DNA of 64,000 nucleotides from Haloactinomyces albus. Its GTDB lineage: Bacteria; Actinomycetota; Actinomycetes; Mycobacteriales; Pseudonocardiaceae. Positions 26,293 through 34,134 of this stretch are shown here, piece after piece. Numbering within the stretch: position 1 is the stretch's first letter; every line of letters starts with the position of its first letter. Location: assembly GCF_031458135.1 (NCBI RefSeq), contig NZ_JAVDXW010000001.1, forward strand, positions 4,712,001 through 4,776,000, written 5' to 3'. A program made the position numbers and the translations under genes. The notes beneath the pieces are model-generated. The model was not told where the DNA came from, ran no database searches, and was given only the letters and a program-made list of their open reading frames with translations.

Positions 26293-27864
26293 ATGGAAAT
26301 TCCGCTCACCCCGCTGGAGTTCGCCCGACGTACTCGTCGGCTGCACCCGGACCGAGAGGCAGTGGTCGACGGGCAGCTGCGGTGGACCTATGAGCAGTTC
26401 TTCGATCGCTGCGACCGCTGGTCGGCGGCGCTGGAAGGGATGGGGGTGGGTAAGGGCGACCGCGTGGCCTACATTGCTCCGAACACCCACGGTCAGCTCG
26501 AATCCTTCTATGCGGTTCCCCAGCTCGGAGCCGTGCTGGTCCCCATCAACTACCGCCTCTCGGCCGAGGACATCGTCTACATCGTCAACCACTCGGGTTC
26601 CACGGTCGTCTGTGTGCACGCGGATCAGCTCGACGTGGTGGACCAGGTCCGCGATCGGATGCCGGAAGTCGAGCACTTCGTGGCCCTGGAGGGTGCCCGC
26701 GCGGATTGGGAGGACTACGAGGCGCTGCTCGCGCGAGCAAGTTCGGAGTTCACCAGGCCCGCCATCGCGGAGACCGATCTGCTGTCGATCAACTACACCA
26801 GCGGTACCACTGCACGCCCCAAGGGCGTCATGATCACACACCGCAACGCCTACCTGAATGTGGTGGGCACGCTGCTGCACCTGCGCATCGGACTCGGTGA
26901 GCGATACCTGTGGACTCTGCCGATGTTCCACGCCAACGGCTGGACCTATACGTGGACGGTCACCGCGGCAGCCGCCACGCACGTGTGCCTGCGTGCAGTG
27001 GACCCGGCCCGCGTGTTCGAACTCATCCGTACCGAGGGCGTGTCCTGGCTGTGTGCGGCGCCCACGGTGCTGATCGCCCTTGCGCACGCCGCACCGGAGG
27101 TCCGGGGCAGTGTGCCTCCCGGAGTCCACGTGGTCACTGCCGGTGCGTCTCCCGCCGCGGCCACTCTCGAGCGTCTGGAGCAGGAATTCGGCTGGGAGGT
27201 GACCCACGTCTACGGTCTCACCGAGACCACTCCGTTCATCACGGTGTGCGAGCCCAGAGCCGAGCACGAGGGGCTTCCCGCGCAGCAACGCAGCATTCTC
27301 AAAGCCCGTCAGGGTATCGAGCTCATCACCTCCGGTGAGCTCAAGGTCGCCGGTGACCACGGCAGCGAGGTCCCGTGGGACGGCGCGACGGTCGGCGAGA
27401 TCGTGGTGCGCGGCAATGTGGTGATGCAGGGCTATTTCCGCGATCCCGAAGCGACCGAACAGGTCATGGGCGACGGCTGGTTCCACACCGGGGACGCCGC
27501 TGTCACTCACCCCGACGGCTACGTCGAGATCCGCGATCGCATCAAGGACGTCATCATCTCGGGTGGGGAGAACATCTCCTCCATCGAGGTCGAAGGCGTT
27601 CTCCTGCGTCATCCCGCGGTGCAGGAGGCCGCCATCGTCGGTCTGCCGCATGAAAAATGGGGCGAGACACCGCACGCTTTCATCGTCCTTCAGGCAGGCG
27701 ACTCGGCCACGGCCGACGACATCATCTCCTTCACCCGGCAGCACCTCGCGCATTTCAAGGCGCCGACCGCGGTCAGCTTCGTCGACGAGCTCCCGAAGAC
27801 GGCCACCGGCAAGATCCAGAAGTACGTGCTGCGCGGCGGGACCTCCGCGGTTTCCCGCCAATGA
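26293..27864 (+). CDS. Long-chain-type fatty acid/aromatic acyl-CoA synthetase
   Basis: This 523-aa AMP-forming ligase has P-loop INYTSGTTARPKGVMITHRN near residue 165, the gate region LPMFHANGW, YGLTETTPFITV near 295, WFHTGDAAVTHPDGYVEIRDRIKDVIISGGENIS near 395-430, and the catalytic lysine at LPKTATGKIQKYVLR near 500. It resembles FadD-type ligases annotated for long-chain or medium-chain acids. Start ATG 26293 lies behind GAGGAGGG. It stands alone between a divergent PPC-domain gene and a convergent c-di-GMP gene, so its pathway is not evident. Confidence 0.9.
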   Translation: MEIPLTPLEFARRTRRLHPDREAVVDGQLRWTYEQFFDRCDRWSAALEGMGVGKGDRVAYIAPNTHGQLESFYAVPQLGAVLVPINYRLSAEDIVYIVNHSGSTVVCVHADQLDVVDQVRDRMPEVEHFVALEGARADWEDYEALLARASSEFTRPAIAETDLLSINYTSGTTARPKGVMITHRNAYLNVVGTLLHLRIGLGERYLWTLPMFHANGWTYTWTVTAAAATHVCLRAVDPARVFELIRTEGVSWLCAAPTVLIALAHAAPEVRGSVPPGVHVVTAGASPAAATLERLEQEFGWEVTHVYGLTETTPFITVCEPRAEHEGLPAQQRSILKARQGIELITSGELKVAGDHGSEVPWDGATVGEIVVRGNVVMQGYFRDPEATEQVMGDGWFHTGDAAVTHPDGYVEIRDRIKDVIISGGENISSIEVEGVLLRHPAVQEAAIVGLPHEKWGETPHAFIVLQAGDSATADDIISFTRQHLAHFKAPTAVSFVDELPKTATGKIQKYVLRGGTSAVSRQ

Positions 27865-27895
27865 CGTTCGTGCCTCTTTGGTGAAGCATATTCGC

Positions 27896-30730
27896 TTATT
27901 CCGATTCGATCCGGTTGGGCCGGCCGCCTTCGGCGTGTTCGTCGGAGGCGGCCGGGGCCGGGAGCTTGCCCGAGCGGACTGCCTCGGAAAGGTCATCGAT
28001 GGGGGCCGGTTTGCCGAAGTAGAATCCCTGTGCCTGATTGCAGCCGAGATCTCGGAGGAGTTCGAGCTGCCGAGCGGTCTCGGCTCCTTCCGCCACGACC
28101 GTGAGACCAACGGCCTGTGCCATGGCGATGATGCTGGTGACGATGACCTCGGTGTCTTTGGAATCACCGAGCCTGGCGACGAACGACCGGTCGATCTTGA
28201 GGGAGTCCAGTGGCAGGCTGTGCAGTTGCGCCAGTGACGAGTATCCGGTTCCGAAATCGTCGATGGCCAGCAACACGCCGAGCTCACGCAACGCGCGCAG
28301 TACCCGCGTTGCTGCCGCCGAGTCCTGCATGAGGGCACTTTCGGTGACCTCCAGGCACAAACGGTGTGCGGGCAGGCCGGTTTCGGCCAGTGCCTCTCGG
28401 ACGGTGGACAGCAGGCGCGGATCATCGAGCTGGTGTGCGGACAGATTCACGTTGAGCTGTAGGGCAAGCTTGTTCCGGTCGCGCTGGGCAGCCAGTTCGC
28501 GGGTCGCTGTCCGCAGCATGTGCGCACCGATGTGGCTGATCAGCCCGCTTTCCTCGGCTAGGGGAATGAATTCGCCGGGTGAGACCGTCCCGTGCACCGG
28601 GTGGTTCCACCGCAGCAGGCCCTCCACACCCACCATGCGGTTGGTGCGCAGGTCGACGAGGGGCTGGTAGGCGACCCGGAGTTGGTTCTCCTGCACGGCG
28701 CTGCGCAGGTCCTGCTCCAGCTGCATGTGTCGCTGCATGCGTTCGCGGAGTGCGACGTCGAAGAACACATAACGTCCCCGGCCCAGCGCTTTGGCCCGGT
28801 ACATGGCCACATCGGCATCCCGCAGGACATCCTCGGCACCTCTGGCGTCCTCCGGCGGCACCAGCACGATCCCGATGCTGGTGTCGAGATGGATCTGCCT
28901 ACCTTGCACGGTGACCGGATTTGCCAGGGAATCGCGCAAGCGTTCGGTGAGGGAGCGGACCTCCTCATGGCTGATTTCACCGTGGGCGATGACCACGAAT
29001 TCGTCGCCGCCGAGGCGGCTGACGAGATCCTCGTGCCGTGCTGCCTTCTGCAGCCGTTCCCCGGCGATCCGCAGCACCGCGTCGCCGACGCCGTGGCCCA
29101 GAGAATCGTTGATGACCTTGAAATTATCGAGATCGATGAACAGCACCGTCATCGGTTGTGTCCGATGTGAGCAGCGCAGCGCAGCGCTGAGCTGCTGCAG
29201 AATCAGGGTGCGGTTCGCCAGCCCGGTCAGTGGATCGTGCGTGGCTTCCTGCTTCAACTGTTCGCGGATGGCCCGGCTCTCGGTGATGTCGGTGAAGGAG
29301 ATGACGACCGAATGCGGCTGCTGGTCGTCGGACATGAGTGGGCGCGAGGTGAGTGCGAGCCACACGCTCTGTCCATCCGCTCGCTGCAGGCGCACCACCC
29401 GCGAGTTCTGCGGCTCTCCGGTGCGTTGTGTCTGCATCGCGGGTGAGGCCTCCGGCGGGATGCCGGCCCCGTCCTCGTCGAACAACGGCCAGGACACGGG
29501 TGAGGACCCGACGATTTCGGACTCCTCGGCACCGGAGATGCGCTGAGCTGCGGGGTTGGCCGACTCGATGAGCCCTGTTGCACCCACCACGATGACGCCC
29601 TCGTCGAGGGTGGCGACCACGGTGGCGAAATGCCGCTCGGCCCGCCGTCGTGCGGTCTCGTCCGCACACACCAGCACGAAGCCGTCCTCCATCTCCGCGG
29701 CGGAGACACGGATGGCGAGCACGGCACCATCCGCGCGCCGGTGTACGGCCTGCGCGATGCCGCCGCCTGTCAGCAGCGATTCGGGGTCGAGGGAGGCACC
29801 GACCAGGTCACCGACGTGCCGCCCGAGTGCCTGGTCCGCGGGGACACCGTAAACAGCCTCCGCAGCCGGGTTCCAACTGGTCACCACTCCGCCACGGGTC
29901 GTGGCGATGATCGCGTCGCTGACATGCTGAACGAGTGCCGCTTGGTAGTGCAGCGTCGCCTCGGCCTCTTTCTGAGCCGTCAGGTCGCGCATGATGACCT
30001 GAAACGCAGGGCGACCTTCCCAAGTAGTGCGCACCGAGATCGCTTCGACGAGAACTGTGTCGCCGTCGAAGCGCAGGAGCTCGGTCTCCGTCGGGGTCGA
30101 GGTGGCTCCCGGGGTCGTCAGCGATGAGATCCGCTCCCGCAGTTGCGGAATCGAGCGCTCGTCCAGGAAGTCGGCAATCGGGGAGTCGATGATCTGCGTA
30201 TCGGATTCGGCGGCCACGATACGGACAGTGGCCGGGTTCACATACTTGAGCATTCCGTCCTGGTGCACGCAGATCGCATCCGGACTCAGTTCCACGAGCA
30301 ACCGGTAACGGTCGGCGAGGTCGGCCAGTGCCTGCCGATTCCCGTGCGCTGTGGTCACGTCGGTCGCGATCCCCGCAAGGCCACCGGTCCGAATGTCTCC
30401 GAACCTTCGAGCGCGGAAGCGGATCAAGCGCATTCCCCGGTCGGGTGTCTCGAGCTGCTGTTCGAGTTCGAGGTCCTGCCATGCCGTGGTCGTCCGCGCA
30501 CCCGTCGTCAATGGTTCCACGAGCTCCAGTAATCGGGCACGGATGTCACCTTCGGCAGCGCCGGACATGCTCAGGAGCGCATCCATACCGGACATCCAGG
30601 TGATCTCATCATCGGCGAAGCTGAACGACCACATGACAGCGTCGTTCACGGACAGCGCCAAGTCCACGAGCTCGCGACCGAGCCCCGAACCGACCGGGAT
30701 CCCGTCGGTGTTGTGAGCGTCAGCCCCCAT
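27896..30730 (-). CDS. Multi-PAS diguanylate cyclase/phosphodiesterase (GGDEF-EAL)
   Basis: This cytosolic 944-aa protein has at least three PAS domains (about 140-260, 265-375, 385-500; for example RYRLLVELSPDAICVHQDG and VVTSWNPAAEAVYGVP), probably a fourth at the N-terminus, then GGDEF with intact SRLGGDEFVVIAHG near 600 and EAL with YQPLVDLRTNRMVGVEGLLRW near 695, where the catalytic Glu is kept (EGL). FGTGYSSLAQLHSLPLDSLKIDRSFV in the EAL lobe is also complete. Both synthesis and hydrolysis of cyclic di-GMP are possible, gated by the PAS sensors. No membrane segment. The ATG at 30730 is chosen over a TTG at 30748. Confidence 0.92.
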   Translation of the reverse strand: MGADAHNTDGIPVGSGLGRELVDLALSVNDAVMWSFSFADDEITWMSGMDALLSMSGAAEGDIRARLLELVEPLTTGARTTTAWQDLELEQQLETPDRGMRLIRFRARRFGDIRTGGLAGIATDVTTAHGNRQALADLADRYRLLVELSPDAICVHQDGMLKYVNPATVRIVAAESDTQIIDSPIADFLDERSIPQLRERISSLTTPGATSTPTETELLRFDGDTVLVEAISVRTTWEGRPAFQVIMRDLTAQKEAEATLHYQAALVQHVSDAIIATTRGGVVTSWNPAAEAVYGVPADQALGRHVGDLVGASLDPESLLTGGGIAQAVHRRADGAVLAIRVSAAEMEDGFVLVCADETARRRAERHFATVVATLDEGVIVVGATGLIESANPAAQRISGAEESEIVGSSPVSWPLFDEDGAGIPPEASPAMQTQRTGEPQNSRVVRLQRADGQSVWLALTSRPLMSDDQQPHSVVISFTDITESRAIREQLKQEATHDPLTGLANRTLILQQLSAALRCSHRTQPMTVLFIDLDNFKVINDSLGHGVGDAVLRIAGERLQKAARHEDLVSRLGGDEFVVIAHGEISHEEVRSLTERLRDSLANPVTVQGRQIHLDTSIGIVLVPPEDARGAEDVLRDADVAMYRAKALGRGRYVFFDVALRERMQRHMQLEQDLRSAVQENQLRVAYQPLVDLRTNRMVGVEGLLRWNHPVHGTVSPGEFIPLAEESGLISHIGAHMLRTATRELAAQRDRNKLALQLNVNLSAHQLDDPRLLSTVREALAETGLPAHRLCLEVTESALMQDSAAATRVLRALRELGVLLAIDDFGTGYSSLAQLHSLPLDSLKIDRSFVARLGDSKDTEVIVTSIIAMAQAVGLTVVAEGAETARQLELLRDLGCNQAQGFYFGKPAPIDDLSEAVRSGKLPAPAASDEHAEGGRPNRIESE

Positions 30731-31311
30731 GATCCGTCCGATCCGCAAATAGACTGCATGCCGCCCATGGCATCACAGTTCAGTCTTCTGTGAATTGAAA
30801 GGAGCGGGCTTCGGGCCGGGAGCTAGCTGTCCGGATCGAGCATAGCGCACCTCTCTTCTCCGTCGGCATTCCCGAGGATGCCCCTCTGCGCAGGTCATCA
30901 ACCGTTCCCCTGCAAGTGTTCGTGAAATGCACGGTGGCAACTCACGATCTTGGCTCGTCCACCGAACCCCCGGAGTACTCCTGCGGGGAGTTGTTGACGC
31001 TATGTGCGCAGTCCGTCGCCAAAAAGTCTGGCTCTTGAGTGACTTTCATGTACCTCCGTGATAAACCTGAGAGTGCGAGCACATTTGGTGGCGGAATCGA
31101 GAAAGTTATCTTCACCCTTGCGGGTGTCGATGCGCAAAAGTACGTGTCTGGTTATGACTCTCCGTAGTTCGATCTCACGTAGGACTACTTTCTCTCGATT
31201 TTTCAGCGAGGACACGGGGGCTGCTGACACGTCGACGCGATCGAGGGGGCAAGGACCCGCCCGGTGGCCGGGCGCAGATGCATGATCGGAGCAGGAAGAG
31301 AGGGCGAGCGA
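30731..31311. other. Long AT-richer intergenic region between divergent genes
   Basis: This 581-bp stretch is the least GC-rich part of the window and has no convincing gene. It contains small symmetric elements: TCACAG...CTGTGA (30773-30793), the palindrome GGAGTACTCC (30972-30981), and a CACCC/GGGTG hairpin (31113-31126). It must carry the promoters for the GGDEF-EAL gene and for the ketosynthase gene, perhaps with a long leader. I compared it with the GEMM c-di-GMP riboswitch pattern from memory and saw no match. Confidence 0.5.
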
Positions 31312-32472
31312 TTGGTCTCGCAGCAGTTCGGAATTTGTGGCATAGGCACAGTCACCGGCTACGGCTGGGGCCGCGAGGTGTTCTGGGATGGTTTGACCTC
31401 GGCCAAGCTGGCCGCCGCACCGGTCGGCGGGCATGGACCGAACCGGGACCGCACGGCGTGGGTGGCCACCGTGCCGGACGGCGGCGACGAGGCGGACGGC
31501 CCGAGCCGCTTCGCGAGGGCCATGCGAGCGGCCGCGCGAGAGGCGATCACCGACGCAGGAAATCGTGGTTGGCAACCCGGCAGGCGGGTCGGACTGCTGC
31601 ATGCGGTCGTGCTCGGCGAGGTCGACCTGTGGCGGGACTTCTACCTGACCCACGACGGGCGGCTGCCGGTGCGCGACTACCTCGCTCTCATGCCGTCGAC
31701 GCCGATGTCGACCTTGATGAAGGAGTTCGATTTCCACGGACCGGCGATGAACGTGTCGTCGATGTGCGCGTCGGGCAACGCGGGACTGCTCACCGCAAAA
31801 GCCTGGCTCGACGGCGGAATCGTGGATGACGTGGTTTTCGTGGCCACTGATCTGTCCGCGACACCCGAGAACGTGCTGCACTTCGACAAGCTCGGCGTCG
31901 CCGTGACCGACACCGATCCACTGGATGCCTGCAGGCCGTTCCAGGAAGGCAGCCGGGGCTTCGGCATGGGGGAGGCGTCGGTCGGGATGGTGCTGTCCAA
32001 GCGCTCATCGACCCCGTATGCGTCGGTGCTCGGTGGTGCGATGTCACACGACGCCTACCACGTCACCTCGATCGATCCGAACCTGACCGAGGTGACCGGT
32101 TGCTTCCGCGAAGCGCTGGACAACGCCGGAGTGCAGGCTTCGGATGTCCGGTACTTCAATGCCCACGGCCCGGGAACCCGGCAGTGCGATCGCGCCGAGG
32201 CCGCGGTCGCCGATCAGCTGTTCCCTCCGCATTCGGAAATCTACTCGATCAAGCCGCTCGTCGGTCACTGCCAGGGCGCGGCATCGGCCGTGGAGGTCGC
32301 AGCCGCCGCGCTCGGTTACGACCGCGGGGTCATCCCGGCACCGCCGACGGTGGCTGCGGGCCATCCTCGACTGCTCAATGGCTGCACGTCCGCCACCGAT
32401 GGAATCACGGTGAAGTCCTCACTGGGCATGGGCGGCCACAATTCCGCGGTTGTGCTCGCACCATCGGAGTGA
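31312..32472 (+). CDS. Lone beta-ketoacyl synthase (KAS II-like)
   Basis: This 386-aa thiolase-fold protein has the condensing-enzyme triad: Cys152 in VSSMCASGNAG, a His in YFNAHGPGTRQCDRAE, and a His in IKPLVGHCQGAASAVE, ending with SSLGMGGHNSAVVL. All three catalytic residues are kept, so condensation or decarboxylation of acyl-ACP is possible. No acyl carrier protein, acyltransferase or other PKS/FAS gene is nearby. A TTG start at 31312 is preferred because GAAGAGAGG lies eight bases upstream and the result, MVSQQFGICGIGTVT, matches the family N-terminus; ATG 31282 is possible. A molybdenum hydroxylase operon follows 129 bp downstream. Confidence 0.8.
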   Translation: MVSQQFGICGIGTVTGYGWGREVFWDGLTSAKLAAAPVGGHGPNRDRTAWVATVPDGGDEADGPSRFARAMRAAAREAITDAGNRGWQPGRRVGLLHAVVLGEVDLWRDFYLTHDGRLPVRDYLALMPSTPMSTLMKEFDFHGPAMNVSSMCASGNAGLLTAKAWLDGGIVDDVVFVATDLSATPENVLHFDKLGVAVTDTDPLDACRPFQEGSRGFGMGEASVGMVLSKRSSTPYASVLGGAMSHDAYHVTSIDPNLTEVTGCFREALDNAGVQASDVRYFNAHGPGTRQCDRAEAAVADQLFPPHSEIYSIKPLVGHCQGAASAVEVAAAALGYDRGVIPAPPTVAAGHPRLLNGCTSATDGITVKSSLGMGGHNSAVVLAPSE

Positions 32473-32601
32473 TCAGCCGCCCGCTGCCGGAGCACGTTGT
32501 GGTGATCAACTGCTTCGGGCATGATCGAGTGGTGAACACCCGGTAGGCGACTGCGGCAGGACCCTGTCGCGGGCATACACCACCGGCGGAAGAGGAGGCC
32601 C

Positions 32602-33105
32602 ATGGAGGCGGAGATCGCCCTGACCGTGGATGGCACGCAGCAGTCGTTGGCGGTGGATACGCGGACGACGGTGCTCGATGCGCTGCGCGATCACCTCGGC
32701 GTGACGTCACCGAAGAAAGGCTGCGACCACGGTCAGTGTGGTGCCTGCACGGTCCTGGTCAACGGTCGCCGTGTGACGACCTGCCTGAGTTTGGCGGTGG
32801 CCAACGACGGTGCCGAAATCACCACCGCCGAGGGGATGGCCGAGGGACGACAACTGCACGCGATGCAGCGGTCCTTCCTCGACCACGACGGATTCCAGTG
32901 CGGGTACTGCACGCCCGGGCAGATTTGCTCGGCGGTGGGCATGCTCGCCGAAGCCAAGGCAGGCTGGCCGAGCGCGGCCACCGATGACCTCACTGCCGAG
33001 GTGGAACTCGACGATACCGAAATCCGGGAGCGCATGAGCGGCAACCTGTGCCGGTGCGGAGCCTATGCGAACATCGTCGCCGCGATTCGGGAGAACGTCC
33101 GGTGA
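32602..33105 (+). CDS. Molybdenum hydroxylase 2Fe-2S subunit (PaoA/YagT type)
   Basis: This 167-aa subunit carries two [2Fe-2S] clusters: plant-type motif GCDHGQCGACTVLVNGRRVTTC at about 41-61 and the second set CGYC...CRC in FQCGYCTPGQICSAVG and MSGNLCRCGAYANIV. It passes electrons from the Mo site to FAD in xanthine dehydrogenase/aldehyde oxidoreductase enzymes. No Tat signal is visible, unlike E. coli PaoA, so this enzyme is probably cytosolic. The stop overlaps the FAD subunit start by four bases (GTGA). Confidence 0.93.
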   Translation: MEAEIALTVDGTQQSLAVDTRTTVLDALRDHLGVTSPKKGCDHGQCGACTVLVNGRRVTTCLSLAVANDGAEITTAEGMAEGRQLHAMQRSFLDHDGFQCGYCTPGQICSAVGMLAEAKAGWPSAATDDLTAEVELDDTEIRERMSGNLCRCGAYANIVAAIRENVR

Positions 33106-34079
33106 TTCCCTTCGACTACCAGCGGGCCACCGACGCCGACGCTGCGGTCGAGCTGGTCGACGGCAATCCCGGCGCGGCGTTCCTGGGTGGCGGAACCAAC
33201 CTCGTCGACCATCTGAAGCTCGGTGTGGCCGAACCGGAGATGCTGGTCGATGTCAGTCGGTTGCCCTACGACACGGTCGAGCCACTGCCCGGTGGCGGCG
33301 TGCGAATCGGTAGTGCCGTGCCGAACAGTGATCTGGCTGCGCATCCGGTGATCCGGGAGAAGTATCCGGTGCTGTCGCAGGCACTGCTGGCCGGCGCGTC
33401 CGGACAGTTGCGCAACCTTGCCACCACCGGCGGGAACCTGCTGCAGCGCACCCGATGCGTGTATTTCCAGGACGTGAGCACACCCTGCAACAAACGTGAT
33501 CCGGGTTCGGGGTGTTCGGCCCGCGAGGGATACACCCGTCACCACGCGATCCTGGGCGCCTCGGAGTCGTGTGTGGCCACGCATCCTTCCGATATGGCCG
33601 TGGCCTTGGCGATGCTGGATGCGGTGGTGCAGGTGCAGGGGCCGGACGGGCCTCGTGAAGTCCCGGTGACCGAGTTGCATCGCCTGCCGGGTGACGAGCC
33701 GCAACGCGATACCGTGCTCGGGCCTGCGGACCTGATTACCGCAGTGGATCTGCCCGAGCAGGCAATGGCCGCTCGATCGACCTATCGCAAGGTTCGCGAC
33801 CGGGCTTCCTATGCATTCGCTCTGGTGTCGGTGGCCGGGGCTCTCGATGTCGTCGACGGCACGATCCGGCAGGCGCGGATCGCCTTCGGCGGACTCGCGC
33901 ACAAGCCCTGGCGTGCCACCCGTGCCGAGGAAGCCCTGCGCGGCGGTCCGGCCACGGAGGAGATGTTCCGCGCCGCCGCCGATGCCGAACTTGCCGAGGC
34001 CAGCCCCCTGCAGGACAACGCGTTCAAGGTGCCGATGAGCCGCAACACGCTGGTCTCGGTGCTTCGTGACCTGATGTAG
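33102..34079 (+). CDS. Molybdenum hydroxylase FAD subunit with extra Fe-S insert (PaoB/YagS type)
   Basis: This 325-aa medium subunit has the FAD-binding pattern AFLGGGTNLVDHLKLGV near residue 27 and LRNLATTGGNLLQRTRC near 105. The cysteine-rich insert RCVYFQDVSTPCNKRDPGSGC followed by a later Cys (ASESCVATHPSDMAVAL) is the extra [4Fe-4S] site of the PaoABC/YagTSR and 4-hydroxybenzoyl-CoA-reductase-like group. The GTG at 33102 overlaps the 2Fe-2S gene's stop. It should form a heterotrimer with the neighbouring subunits; the electron acceptor is unknown. Confidence 0.92.
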   Translation: MIPFDYQRATDADAAVELVDGNPGAAFLGGGTNLVDHLKLGVAEPEMLVDVSRLPYDTVEPLPGGGVRIGSAVPNSDLAAHPVIREKYPVLSQALLAGASGQLRNLATTGGNLLQRTRCVYFQDVSTPCNKRDPGSGCSAREGYTRHHAILGASESCVATHPSDMAVALAMLDAVVQVQGPDGPREVPVTELHRLPGDEPQRDTVLGPADLITAVDLPEQAMAARSTYRKVRDRASYAFALVSVAGALDVVDGTIRQARIAFGGLAHKPWRATRAEEALRGGPATEEMFRAAADAELAEASPLQDNAFKVPMSRNTLVSVLRDLM

Positions 34080-34134
34080 TCCATCATTCGGTGTGTTCTC
34101 CTCCACGGAAGCGACGAACAAGGAGAAGGTCCTG

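Noticed and set aside
26137-28425. A 762-aa minus-strand frame spanning the second acyl-CoA synthetase and the end of the GGDEF-EAL gene
   Set aside because: It runs antisense to one real gene and out of frame with the other, and has no coherent domain.
30731-31311. Cyclic di-GMP riboswitch in the long leader next to the GGDEF-EAL gene
   Set aside because: The context is attractive, but I could not find the conserved GEMM core or its tetraloop-receptor pattern.
31312-32472. Ketosynthase as part of a polyketide cluster
   Set aside because: No acyltransferase, acyl carrier protein, ketoreductase or tailoring set is nearby; only a molybdenum hydroxylase follows.
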